From the NCBI GenBank assembly GCA_029932915.1, contig JAOZPE010000021.1, positions 1 through 39,697 of the forward strand: a stretch of 39,697 nt of DNA. The letters are read 5' to 3'. Shown piece by piece: positions 8,453-15,717 of the stretch (positions are counted from its first letter, which is position 1; each line of letters opens with the position of its first letter). Made by a program: the position numbers and the translations under genes. The notes beneath the pieces are model-generated. The model was not told where the DNA came from and did no database searches. It saw nothing but the letters and a program-made list of their open reading frames with translations. Source of the DNA: Candidatus Krumholzibacteriia bacterium. Lineage in GTDB: Bacteria > Krumholzibacteriota > Krumholzibacteriia > JAJRXK01.

Positions 8453-9553
8453 ATGCGCATCGTCGAACTCATCGATTCGGCCACCGTCGGGGGCGCCGAG
8501 GAGAACACCGCCCTGATGGCCCGCGAGCTGGCGCGGAGGGGACATCAAGTGCTCCTGCTCTCGCCGGAAGGCCCCTTCACCGCGCGCTTCGACGCCCTCG
8601 AGGGGGTCGAGACCGCCCGTGTGCCCCTGCGCGGGCCCCTCGAGCGTGCCCGGGTGGCCCTGCGCGAGGTCCTGCTCGACTACGAGCCCGAACTGGTGCA
8701 CAGCCACATGCTGCGGGCCGATGTCCTGCTGGCCCGCCAGGGTCGCAAGACCCCCTACCTGCGCTTCACGAGCCTGCACAACATGTTCGACCGGGAGATT
8801 CCCGGCCGCCTGCGTCGGCTCACCTACCGCCTGCTGGCCATCTGGTCGTACCACCGTTTCGACGCCATCCTGCCCGTTTCCGAATACGTGCGCCGCTATG
8901 CCCAGGCCTATCTGAGGGTGGGCGGCCGGCGGGTACGGGTGGTGCCCAACGGCATCGACGCCCGTGGCTTCCGCGCCCGGGCGGGTGACGACGCACGGCT
9001 GCCGTCCACCCCGGCGAAGGTGGTGCTGAGTGTCGGCCGTCTGGACCGCAACAAGGGGCAGGAGCGGGTGCTGGAAGCCGTGGCCCGCCTGGATCGTCCC
9101 GGGGTGGAGGTATGGCTGGTGGGAGAGGGCCCGCGCGAAGCCGCGCTCCGCAAGCTCGCCGAGCAGCTGGGCGTGTCCTGCCGGTGGCTGGGACGGCGTG
9201 AGGACGTGCCCGCGCTCATGGCCCGGGCCGAGGTGGTGGTCCAGGCTTCGCGCTGGGAGGCGCTGGCCAATACCGTGCTCGAGGCCCTGGCGCTGGGACG
9301 CCCCGTGGTGGCCACCGCCGCCGGCGGAACCGCCGAAGCGGTGCGCGACGGGGAGACCGGCTGGTTGGTGGGGGTCGACGACGTGGACGCGCTCGCCGGA
9401 GCCGTGGCCCAGGTCCTGGACGATCCGCAGGAAGCGGCCCGCCGGGGCGAGCGGGGGCGCTTGCTGGTGGACGAGCGCTTCACCATCGAGGCTGCGGCCG
9501 AGTCGTTGCTGAGCCATCCGGCGCTCGTGCGCCGTCTGCCGGCCGGCGGGTGA
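8453..9553 (+). CDS. GT4-family glycosyltransferase
   Basis: 366 aa GT-B fold transferase, likely cytoplasmic or peripheral to the inner membrane and using a nucleotide-sugar donor to extend a glycan. The N-terminal acceptor domain carries the glycine-rich loop TVGGAEENTA and the HSHMLRAD segment. The linker PNGID (about residues 165-169) leads into the donor domain VVLSVGRLDRNKGQE. The retaining GT4 signature E-x7-E is in SRWEALANTVLEAL, followed by GRPVVATAAGG. Length is normal for the family. The acceptor and sugar cannot be deduced, and no other glycan genes flank it, so a lone housekeeping or capsule-decorating role is possible. No Shine-Dalgarno precedes the ATG; see the leaderless element. 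Confidence 0.88.
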   Translation: MRIVELIDSATVGGAEENTALMARELARRGHQVLLLSPEGPFTARFDALEGVETARVPLRGPLERARVALREVLLDYEPELVHSHMLRADVLLARQGRKTPYLRFTSLHNMFDREIPGRLRRLTYRLLAIWSYHRFDAILPVSEYVRRYAQAYLRVGGRRVRVVPNGIDARGFRARAGDDARLPSTPAKVVLSVGRLDRNKGQERVLEAVARLDRPGVEVWLVGEGPREAALRKLAEQLGVSCRWLGRREDVPALMARAEVVVQASRWEALANTVLEALALGRPVVATAAGGTAEAVRDGETGWLVGVDDVDALAGAVAQVLDDPQEAARRGERGRLLVDERFTIEAAAESLLSHPALVRRLPAGG

Positions 9554-9599
9554 AGCGGCGCGGAAGGGGATCGTCGAAGGCCTTCTCGGGGGATGGGTC

Positions 9600-11063
9600 C
9601 TAGCCCGCTCGTTCCACCAGTTGCCGTGCCGCCTCCCGGTGCCGGGGCAGCAGGGTCTCCAGATCCTCGGTGAGCACCCGGCCCTCCTCGACCACCCGCC
9701 GTCCATTGACGACCACCGTGCGGGCGCGCAGGGGTCCACACAAGAGCAGGGCCGCCACCGGGTCGTGGGCCCCGCTGGCCGCGATCTCCCCGTGGAGATC
9801 GTAGACCGCGAAGTCGGCGGCCGAGTCGACGCCGAGCCAGCCCAGTTCCTCGCGGCCCAGACAGGCGGCTCCTCCCAGGGTGGCCAGTTCGAGGGCCTCC
9901 ATCGCGCTCATTCCGGCCGCCCCGCTCTCCAGGCGCCGCAGGTACAGGGCCATGCGGGCCTCGTTGAGCAGGTGCCCGGTGTCGTTGCTGGCGCTGCCGT
10001 CGACGCCCAGTCCCACCGGCGAACCCGCTTCCCTCAGGGCGGGAACGGGACACACCCCCGAACCCAGGCGCATGTTCGAACTGGGACAGTGGGCGATGCC
10101 GGTACCGGCGGCGCCCAGGCGGGCGATCTCGTCCTCGTCGAACCAGATGCCGTGGGCCAGCCAGATATCCGGTCCGGTCCATTCCACCCGTTCGAGGAAG
10201 TCCAGCGGACGGCAGCCGTAGTGCTCCTGGCAGTAGCGGTTCTCGTCGCGGGTCTCGGCCAGATGGGTGTGCAGGCGGACCCCCTTGTCGCGGGCCAGGC
10301 GGGCGGTCTCGCGCATGAGCTCCTCGGTGACCGAGAAGGGGGCGCACGGGGCCAGGGCGATCTGGGTCATCGAATAGGGGGAGGGGTCGTGCCAGCGATC
10401 GATGACCCGCTCACTGTCGCGCAGGATCACGTCTTCGTCCTGGGTGCAGGACATCGGCGGCAGACCGCCATGGCGGGTATCGAGGCTCATCGAACCCCGC
10501 GTGGCCACGAAACGCATCCCCATGTCCTGGGCGGCGAGGACGGACGCATCGAGCAGATCGGGGGCCCCGTCGCGGGGGAAGAGATAGTGGTGGTCGCTGG
10601 TGGTGGTGCAGCCCGAGAGCAGGAGTTCGGCGAAGCCCACTCGCGAGGCCAGATCGAGGTTCTCCGGGGTGAAGCCCGACCAGATGGGATAGAGGGTGCG
10701 CAGCCAGTCGAAGAGTTCGAGATCCTGGGCCGGTCCATAGGCGCGGGTGAGGTTCTGGCAGAGATGATGGTGGACGTTGACCAGACCGGGCAGGACGACC
10801 CCTCCGTCCAGGGAGACGATCTGCTCGCCGGGACGCCTCTCGGGCTCACCCTCGCCGATCCCGACCACCCGGGGTCCCCGGGTGCGCAGCCACGCCCCAT
10901 GGAGGATCGTCCCGCGTGGCCGCATCGGGACCAGGGTGCCGATGTCCTTCCACAGGACCACCTGCTCCGATGCCCCGGTGGTGTCCGGCCCCGCATGCGC
11001 CTGGGCGCGCGGTGGGGAGCTCGGATCGGGAGAGGATGCGCGAGGGTCGACGGTGTTGCTCAT
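9600..11063 (-). CDS. Amidohydrolase of the 8-oxoguanine deaminase / AtzB-like group
   Basis: 487 aa metal-dependent hydrolase that probably deaminates a purine-like or triazine-like ring. Metal-site motifs of the superfamily are in order: LVNVHHHLCQNLTRA, RLHTHLAETRDEN, WLAHGIWF and the GVDGSASND aspartate. ELFDWLRTLYPIW and GCTTTSDHHYLF are strongly reminiscent of 8-oxoguanine deaminases and hydroxyatrazine ethylaminohydrolases. A composite beta-sandwich is formed by the N- and C-terminal ends (VVVNGRRVVEEG). The first 60 residues are Ser/Pro-rich and may overestimate the N-terminus, although ATG 11063 has a well-placed -10-like hexamer and only a too-close GGAG. It faces the glycosyltransferase gene convergently with 46 bp between stops. 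Substrate assignment is inference; guanine deaminase or an S-adenosylhomocysteine deaminase-like activity are alternatives. Confidence 0.82.
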   Translation of the reverse strand: MSNTVDPRASSPDPSSPPRAQAHAGPDTTGASEQVVLWKDIGTLVPMRPRGTILHGAWLRTRGPRVVGIGEGEPERRPGEQIVSLDGGVVLPGLVNVHHHLCQNLTRAYGPAQDLELFDWLRTLYPIWSGFTPENLDLASRVGFAELLLSGCTTTSDHHYLFPRDGAPDLLDASVLAAQDMGMRFVATRGSMSLDTRHGGLPPMSCTQDEDVILRDSERVIDRWHDPSPYSMTQIALAPCAPFSVTEELMRETARLARDKGVRLHTHLAETRDENRYCQEHYGCRPLDFLERVEWTGPDIWLAHGIWFDEDEIARLGAAGTGIAHCPSSNMRLGSGVCPVPALREAGSPVGLGVDGSASNDTGHLLNEARMALYLRRLESGAAGMSAMEALELATLGGAACLGREELGWLGVDSAADFAVYDLHGEIAASGAHDPVAALLLCGPLRARTVVVNGRRVVEEGRVLTEDLETLLPRHREAARQLVERAG

Positions 11064-11069
11064 GGCTCC

Positions 11070-11075
11070 AAGGTA
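11070..11075 (-). promoter_or_regulatory. -10-like element giving a leaderless start
   Basis: TACCTT on the minus strand ends exactly 6 nt before the ATG at 11063. The only purine-rich candidate ribosome site, GGAG, is 2 nt from the ATG and too close to work. Confidence 0.4.
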
Positions 11076-11199
11076 GCAGGGGCCTTGCGAGGGGGAAAGG
11101 GGAGGATCCCCAGCTGCCATGGCCATCTTCCACCCGCGGACGACGGATTGCTTTGGGGGCGAAGACGAAGAGAAGGCGCCCGCCGAGCGCGCTTGGTGG

Positions 11200-11236
11200 C
11201 AACAGAACTGTTGGTGGATTGTGTTGTGAAACAACA
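11200..11236. promoter_or_regulatory. Paired palindromes, candidate enhancer sites for the sigma54 activator
   Basis: CAACAGAACTGTTG (11200-11213) and TGTTGTGAAACAACA (11222-11236) are two perfect dyads built from the same half-sites CAACA/TGTTG, with centres about 22 bp apart. A further CAACA half-site is at 11277-11281. They lie about 160-190 bp upstream of the predicted start of the RNA at 11394, where enhancer-binding proteins usually bind. Alternatively they could be operators for the amidohydrolase gene, whose start is about 140-170 bp away on the other side. Confidence 0.5.
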
Positions 11237-11366
11237 AAGCACCACAGAATTGTCCGCTCCAACGGGCACTGGATGACAACAAAGTGGACACCTGAATTTT
11301 TCCGCCAGGAGCGGGAACTTTCCTGATAGCAGGCAGTTGAAGTGTTTGTCAGACAGCGGAAGGGTT

Positions 11367-11383
11367 TTGGCACCTCCAGTGCT
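11367..11383 (+). promoter_or_regulatory. Sigma54 -24/-12 promoter
   Basis: TTGGCACCTCCAGTGCT carries GG (11369-11370) and GC (11381-11382) at the required 12-bp spacing. It matches TTGGCACG-N4-TTGCT except for C after CAC and G for T in the -12 box. The predicted start is near 11394. It has no protein gene downstream; what follows is the structured RNA and its terminator. Confidence 0.65.
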
Positions 11384-11393
11384 GTAGAGGTGG

Positions 11394-11767
11394 ATGTCCC
11401 ATGGATGGTTCCGGCGACCCAGGCGAGGGGGCCGGCGGAACGACGAGTGGAAAGGGACTGCGTAGACGGACGACCCGGGACGGCTCGGGCAAGGCAGCGC
11501 ACAAGACCGGTCACCCCACCCGACGTCACGTCACGACCGGAGGCCCCTGGAGGGGCGGCGTTGCGAGCCGGCGGGTTGCCGTCGAACAAAGAGGACCGGG
11601 GGAGTTGGCGAGAGCTCCTGAAGATGCCGCCCGGCATCGCGCGGTCCTCCTGACAACGCAGAGGCGGCGGTGCTCTTGGCGAGGGGGCATCGCAAGCCGG
11701 CCCCAAGGCAGCGTTGTCAGTCTCCAAGCGGGGCGCCCTTGGCGAGAGGGGTGCCCCGCTTCTTTTT
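11394..11767 (+). ncRNA. Candidate structured small RNA with repeated UGGCGAG loops
   Basis: A predicted transcript of about 374 nt between the sigma54 promoter and an intrinsic terminator. Helices seen by eye: hairpin A 11408-11441 (GTTCC/GGAAC and CCC/GGG) with loop AGGCGAG. A three-way junction is closed by GAGGACCG 11591-11598 with CGGTCCTC 11642-11649; it contains GGAG/CTCC (11601-11604 and 11615-11618, loop TGGCGAGA) and GATGCC/GGCATC (11623-11638). Immediately abutting is CTGACAACGC 11650-11659 with GCGTTGTCAG 11711-11720, which encloses the 9-bp stem 11667-11675/11685-11693 with loop TTGGCGAGG. The terminator hairpin again has loop TGGCGAGA. Three of these loops are closed by the same T-G wobble. 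No match to RNase P RNA, tmRNA or SRP RNA was recognised. Repeated identical loops suggest multivalent binding of a protein or RNA partner; that role is inference. Confidence 0.6.
11726..11767 (+). terminator. Strong Rho-independent terminator
   Basis: Stem AAGCGGGGC (11726-11734) with GCCCCGCTT (11753-11761) is perfect over 9 bp and continues through a G-T wobble and CCC/GGG. The loop is TGGCGAGA and a TCTTTTT tract follows. The T-tract fixes the orientation as plus, so something must be transcribed from the left even though no protein gene is there. Confidence 0.85.
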
Positions 11768-11794
11768 CCTGCCTTTCTGTCATGTCCGGTCCTG

Positions 11795-13873
11795 TCATCT
11801 CTCCAGGTGGGTCTGGAACCACGACAGTCCCTTGCCCTGGAGGGCCTCGATCACCGGCCGATAGGCGCGGGGGAGACGGGGAAAGGATGCTTCGAGCCGG
11901 TCTTCACGGAGCGCCTGCAGGGCATGGCCCAGCACCCGCTGCGTTCGCAGGGCCACCCGATGACGGGGGCGCGCCTGCCCGCACAGGCGGTCGATCGTGG
12001 CCTGCAGCTCGCCGGTCTCCAGGAAGGCGGCCAGGGTCTCCCCGTCCAGGTAGTGGTTCATCTGGGCGCGGTCGGTGACCAGCACCTGCCGACCCCGGCG
12101 GCGTTCGTCGGCGAGCTGGCGGCTGGCCTCGAGGAGATTGAAACCGCACTGGCGCCAGACCCGCAGGATCTGGGCCCCCGGCGTCTCGTCCCCTTCCCAC
12201 GGCCCCTTCCTTCGCGGGGTCTCCTCGTCCCCTTCCCGTGTTCCCTTCCTTCGCGGGGTCTCCTCGTCCCCTTCCCACGGCCCCTTCCTTCGCAGTGCCT
12301 CCTCATCGCCTTCCCGCGCCCGGCCCCCTTCCCGTGGCGTCTTCCCTTCCGGCAACACCCGGCCTTTCCGTGGATGTGCTCCTTCCCCGGGAATCGAGGG
12401 CCGGCCGGGCAACTGCTGGCTCTCGAAGACCTCGTGCAGATGTTCCAGGGTGACCCGGCGCTGCTGCCGGCTGCGGATGGCCAGGGCCTCGACCATGTTC
12501 TGCAGCTCGCGCACGTTGCCGGGGAAGCTGTGGTGGCGCAGGGCGGCGAGCACCTCCGGGTCGATGGGCGGTTCGTTCATCCCGAAGTCGGCGTAGAAGC
12601 GCTTGAGGAAGGCCCGGGTGAGGATCTCGATGTCGCCGCGGCGTTCCCGCAGGGGAGGCAGGCGCAGGGGATAGACCTGGATGCGGTAGAACAGGTCCTT
12701 GCGGAATTCACCGCGGGCGACGGCCTCCCGCAGATCGACGTTGCTCGCGGCGATCACCCGCACGTCGACCGAACGGGTCTTCTCGCCTCCGACCGGGCGG
12801 AAACGGCCCTCCTGGAGGGCCCGCAACAGGCGGGTCTGCGAGGCCAGGGTCATCTCGCCGATCTCGTCGAGGAAGAGCGTGCCCCGGTGGGCCAGCTCGA
12901 AGGCGCCGCGCCGGTCGCGGACCGCGCCGGTGAAGGCGCCCCGCACGTGGCCGAAGAGTTCGCTCTCGATGAGTTCGCGGGGAATCGACGAGCAGTCGAC
13001 GATCTCCAGCGGACCTTCCCGCCGCGGCGAGAGCCGGTGGATGGCCCGGGCCACCACCTCCTTGCCCGTTCCACTCTCTCCTTGGATCAACACGGTCACC
13101 CGGCTGTTGGCGAGCTGCACCATGTCGCCGAAGAGACGCAGCATCGCCTCGCTCTCGCCGAGGATCTCCCGCAGGGGTGGATGGCGCTGACGCAGTTCGG
13201 CCAGCGCCCGGGAGACCTCGACCGGGACCTGCGGACTCGGAGGATGCAGGAGGGGCGCCGGCGAAGCCCCCCGTTCGAGGGCGAGCACGTAGAGTTCGGC
13301 CAGACTGGCGAAGACCTCCAGGTCCTTGGCCGAGTAGCCCTCGCTCAGGAGTCTTCGCCCCAGCACGATGAAGCCGAAGAGTCCCTGACGACCGGTCAGG
13401 GGGCAGACCACCGCGGCTTCCAGGCGTTCGAGGATGTCCACGTACGAGTAGAGGAAGGAGCGGGCCGGACCGCCGGTGAGATCGTCGTCCACCCGGAAGG
13501 GCCGGGGCTCGCCTTCCTGCTCGAAGGCCTCGGCCAGGGCCGCCGGCAGGGGCAGTTCGACCCTTTCCTCCAGGTCCAGACCCGAGTGCACGAGCAGGGA
13601 CATGCTCTCGCTTCGGGGGTCGCGCCGCAGGACCGCGGCCGAGGATGCCCCGAGGACGCCGATCACCGAGAGGAGGATGCGCCGGGCGCCGTCGTCGGCG
13701 TCCTGGGCCCGCAGCAGTTCGCGGCTGGTCTCCACCAGGGTGAGCAGCTCGAAGATGCGGGTCTGCAGTTCGTCCTTGCTGACCTGGGCGAAGTCGAGGT
13801 ACTCGCCGGAGAAGGGCAGCTCGCTCTCTCGGTCTCGGTCGATCACCGGATCCTCCCGACCGTGGATGGCCAC
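11795..13873 (-). CDS. GAF-domain sigma54-dependent transcriptional activator (enhancer-binding protein)
   Basis: 692 aa. The N-terminal 210 residues resemble a GAF sensor ([18 protein letters not shown], then [20 protein letters not shown]). The AAA+ domain follows, with Walker A GESGTGKE (Lys271), the sigma54-contacting GAFTGA loop (312-317), Walker [12 protein letters not shown], and the arginine-rich sensor region [12 protein letters not shown] low-complexity linker of tandem 13-residue units (about 519-562) separates it from a Fis-like helix-turn-helix ([22 protein letters not shown]). About 85 further residues after the HTH have no family counterpart that I recognise. Translation starts at GTG 13871-13873 with no Shine-Dalgarno but a TAGGCT 6 nt upstream. 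It converges on the structured RNA, 27 bp from that RNA's terminator, and is the natural candidate to activate the sigma54 promoter at 11367. The signal sensed is unknown. Confidence 0.9.
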   Translation of the reverse strand: MAIHGREDPVIDRDRESELPFSGEYLDFAQVSKDELQTRIFELLTLVETSRELLRAQDADDGARRILLSVIGVLGASSAAVLRRDPRSESMSLLVHSGLDLEERVELPLPAALAEAFEQEGEPRPFRVDDDLTGGPARSFLYSYVDILERLEAAVVCPLTGRQGLFGFIVLGRRLLSEGYSAKDLEVFASLAELYVLALERGASPAPLLHPPSPQVPVEVSRALAELRQRHPPLREILGESEAMLRLFGDMVQLANSRVTVLIQGESGTGKEVVARAIHRLSPRREGPLEIVDCSSIPRELIESELFGHVRGAFTGAVRDRRGAFELAHRGTLFLDEIGEMTLASQTRLLRALQEGRFRPVGGEKTRSVDVRVIAASNVDLREAVARGEFRKDLFYRIQVYPLRLPPLRERRGDIEILTRAFLKRFYADFGMNEPPIDPEVLAALRHHSFPGNVRELQNMVEALAIRSRQQRRVTLEHLHEVFESQQLPGRPSIPGEGAHPRKGRVLPEGKTPREGGRAREGDEEALRRKGPWEGDEETPRRKGTREGDEETPRRKGPWEGDETPGAQILRVWRQCGFNLLEASRQLADERRRGRQVLVTDRAQMNHYLDGETLAAFLETGELQATIDRLCGQARPRHRVALRTQRVLGHALQALREDRLEASFPRLPRAYRPVIEALQGKGLSWFQTHLER
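12187..12320. repeat. 39-bp in-frame tandem repeats within the activator gene
   Basis: Three units of 39 bp start at 12187, 12226 and 12265, with a partial diverged fourth from 12304. Each encodes 13 residues of the type [13 protein letters not shown] on the minus strand. The unit length keeps the frame, and copies 1 and 3 are more alike than copy 2 (PWE versus TRE). The repeats form the linker between the AAA+ domain and the HTH, and may vary in copy number between strains. Confidence 0.9.
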
Positions 13874-13879
13874 GGGCCG

Positions 13880-13885
13880 AGCCTA
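13880..13885 (-). promoter_or_regulatory. -10-like element giving a leaderless start of the activator gene
   Basis: TAGGCT ends exactly 6 nt before the GTG at 13873. A GCGACA -35-like hexamer (13903-13908) lies 17 bp upstream. No Shine-Dalgarno sequence is present. Confidence 0.5.
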
Positions 13886-13929
13886 GCACGTGGGCCTTGG
13901 CTTGTCGCCCACGCCCCGCAGGGCTCTTC

Positions 13930-13958
13930 TTTACGCGCGGGCCCACAGCTTCTAGACT
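13930..13958 (+). promoter_or_regulatory. Sigma70-type promoter for the carboxylase beta-subunit gene
   Basis: TTTACG (13930-13935), a 17-bp spacer and TAGACT (13953-13958) predict a start near 13965 and a leader of about 77 nt before the GTG at 14042. Confidence 0.55.
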
Positions 13959-14041
13959 CTGGGCTTCGCGTGCCAACCCTTTTCTACTCTCGTCGTGGCC
14001 GGATTCCCTTCGGCCCGGAGACCATCCCGGAGGCAACCGTC

Positions 14042-15649
14042 GTGCGCAGGCTCAGCAGCGCGATCTCCCCGCAGTCGCCCGATTTCCAACGCAACCTCAA
14101 GGCCAATCTCGAAAGGATCGAGCTCTGGAAGCAGCGCATGGAGGAAGCGCGCCGGGGCGGCAGCGAGAAGGCCCGTGAACTGCACAAGAGCCGGGGCAAG
14201 ATGCTCGTGCGCGAACGCATCGATGCCCTGCTCGATCCGGGAAGCCCCTTCCTCGAACTCTCGCCGCTGGCCGCCTTCGAGGTCTACGAGTCGCCGCTGC
14301 CGGCGGCCGGCCTGGTGACCGGGGTGGGCAACATCCACGGGCGCCAGGTGATGATCGTGGCCAACGACGCCACGGTCAAAGGTGGTACCTATCATCCGCT
14401 GACGGTGAAGAAGCATCTGCGGGCGCAGGAGATCGCGATGGAGAACAACCTGCCCTGCATCTACCTCGTCGACAGCGGCGGCGCGTTCCTGCCCATGCAG
14501 GCCGAGGTCTTTCCCGACCGCGACCACTTCGGGCGCATCTTCTACAACCAGGCCCAGATGAGCGCGCGCGGCATTCCGCAGATCTCCGCGGTCATGGGTT
14601 CGTGCACCGCCGGGGGCGCCTACGTGCCGGCGATGAGCGACGAGGTGGTGATCGTCCAGGAGCAGGGCACGATCTTCCTGGGTGGACCGCCCCTGGTGAA
14701 GGCGGCCACGGGCGAGGAGGTCACCGCCGAGGAACTCGGTGGCGGTGACGTGCACACCCGCATCAGCGGGGTGGCCGACATGCTCGCCCGCGACGATGCC
14801 CAGGCGCTCTCGATGGTGCGCAACATCGTCGAGAATCTCGGGGTGGTCAGGAAGGCCCAGGTCCCGCGCGCCGAGCCGGAGGATCCCCACTACGACCCCG
14901 ACGAATTGCTGGGCATCCTGCCCGAGGATCCACGGCGTCCCTTCGAGGTGCGCGAGGTCATCGCGCGCATGGTCGACGGCTCACGCTTCCACGAGTTCAA
15001 GGAGCGCTACGGCAACACCGTGGTCACCGGCTTCGCCCGTCTGCACGGTTACGAGGTGGGCATCGTGGCCAACAACGGCGTGCTCTTCAGCGAGAGCGCC
15101 CTGAAGGTGACCCACTTCATCCAGTTGTGCACCTCGCGCGGGATCCCGCTGATCTTCCTGCAGAACATCACCGGCTACATGGTGGGCAAGAAGTACGAAC
15201 AGGGCGGCATCGCCAAGGACGGGGCGAAGATGGTCAACGCCGTCGCCAACGCGGCCGTGCCGAAGTTCACCGTCATCATCGGGGGCAGCCACGGGGCGGG
15301 CAACTACGGCATGTGCGGCCGGGCCTACCAGCCGCGCCTGTTGTTCATGTGGCCGGGCAGCCGCATCAGCGTCATGGGTGGTGAACAGGCGGCCAATGTG
15401 CTGGCGACGGTCAAGAAGGACCAGCTCGCCCGGCGCGGGGAGACGATGAGCGAGGAAGAGGAGGCGGCCTTCAAGCAGCCCATCCTGGACAAGTACGCCG
15501 AGGAGAGCTCGCCCTACTACAGCACGGCGCGGCTGTGGGACGACGGCATCCTCGACCCGAGGCAGACCCGCGACGTGCTGGGGCTGTCGATCGAGATGAC
15601 CCTGAACGCGCCCATCGAGAAGACCGAATACGGAGTGTTCCGCTTCTAG
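14042..15649 (+). CDS. mccB: Methylcrotonyl-CoA carboxylase carboxyltransferase (beta) subunit
   Basis: 535 aa. It transfers the carboxyl group from carboxybiotin to an acyl-CoA, most likely 3-methylcrotonyl-CoA in leucine degradation. It begins at GTG 14042 behind GGAGG (14029-14033). The two crotonase-like halves are clear: [16 protein letters not shown] and [18 protein letters not shown] in the first, and [13 protein letters not shown]-like residues, [12 protein letters not shown] and [21 protein letters not shown] in the second. The C-terminal signature [15 protein letters not shown] is typical of MccB as opposed to propionyl- or acetyl-CoA carboxylases. Substrate preference cannot be proven from sequence. 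The biotin carboxylase and biotin carrier partners are probably those at 19727-21861, which are separated by pepQ and an oppositely oriented peptidase gene. Confidence 0.92.
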   Translation: MRRLSSAISPQSPDFQRNLKANLERIELWKQRMEEARRGGSEKARELHKSRGKMLVRERIDALLDPGSPFLELSPLAAFEVYESPLPAAGLVTGVGNIHGRQVMIVANDATVKGGTYHPLTVKKHLRAQEIAMENNLPCIYLVDSGGAFLPMQAEVFPDRDHFGRIFYNQAQMSARGIPQISAVMGSCTAGGAYVPAMSDEVVIVQEQGTIFLGGPPLVKAATGEEVTAEELGGGDVHTRISGVADMLARDDAQALSMVRNIVENLGVVRKAQVPRAEPEDPHYDPDELLGILPEDPRRPFEVREVIARMVDGSRFHEFKERYGNTVVTGFARLHGYEVGIVANNGVLFSESALKVTHFIQLCTSRGIPLIFLQNITGYMVGKKYEQGGIAKDGAKMVNAVANAAVPKFTVIIGGSHGAGNYGMCGRAYQPRLLFMWPGSRISVMGGEQAANVLATVKKDQLARRGETMSEEEEAAFKQPILDKYAEESSPYYSTARLWDDGILDPRQTRDVLGLSIEMTLNAPIEKTEYGVFRF

Positions 15650-15717
15650 GGAAACGAAGTGCTTCCCCTCCGGGTGGGACACGGGCGCTCCGCCTCCGGG
15701 TGGAAGGGGAGGTCAAC

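Larger units (their letters stand above)
11064..11794. other. 731-bp gene-free region housing a sigma54-driven RNA
   Basis: Open frames here (for example 11342-11653 on the plus strand) have no ribosome site, span the predicted promoter and give Arg/Pro-rich low-complexity peptides, so none is called. From left to right the region holds the amidohydrolase -10 element, palindromic sites at 11200-11236, a sigma54 promoter at 11367-11383, a densely structured RNA from about 11394, and a strong intrinsic terminator ending at 11767. Confidence 0.6.

Noticed and set aside
11394-11767. tmRNA, RNase P RNA or SRP RNA
   Set aside because: The conserved cores (such as the GAGGAAAGUCC motif of RNase P, or the tRNA-like end of tmRNA) are absent.
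11342-12078. Open reading frames on the plus strand (103 and 225 codons) in the RNA region
   Set aside because: No ribosome site, they start before the predicted transcript or run across the terminator and antisense to the activator gene, and give Arg/Pro-rich low-complexity peptides.
12187-12320. Possible CRISPR array
   Set aside because: The 39-bp units abut with no spacers and are in frame inside a protein-coding gene.
13955-13980. Sigma54-like TTGGCACG on the minus strand before the activator gene
   Set aside because: The GC of the -12 box is not at the required distance, so only the -24 half matches.
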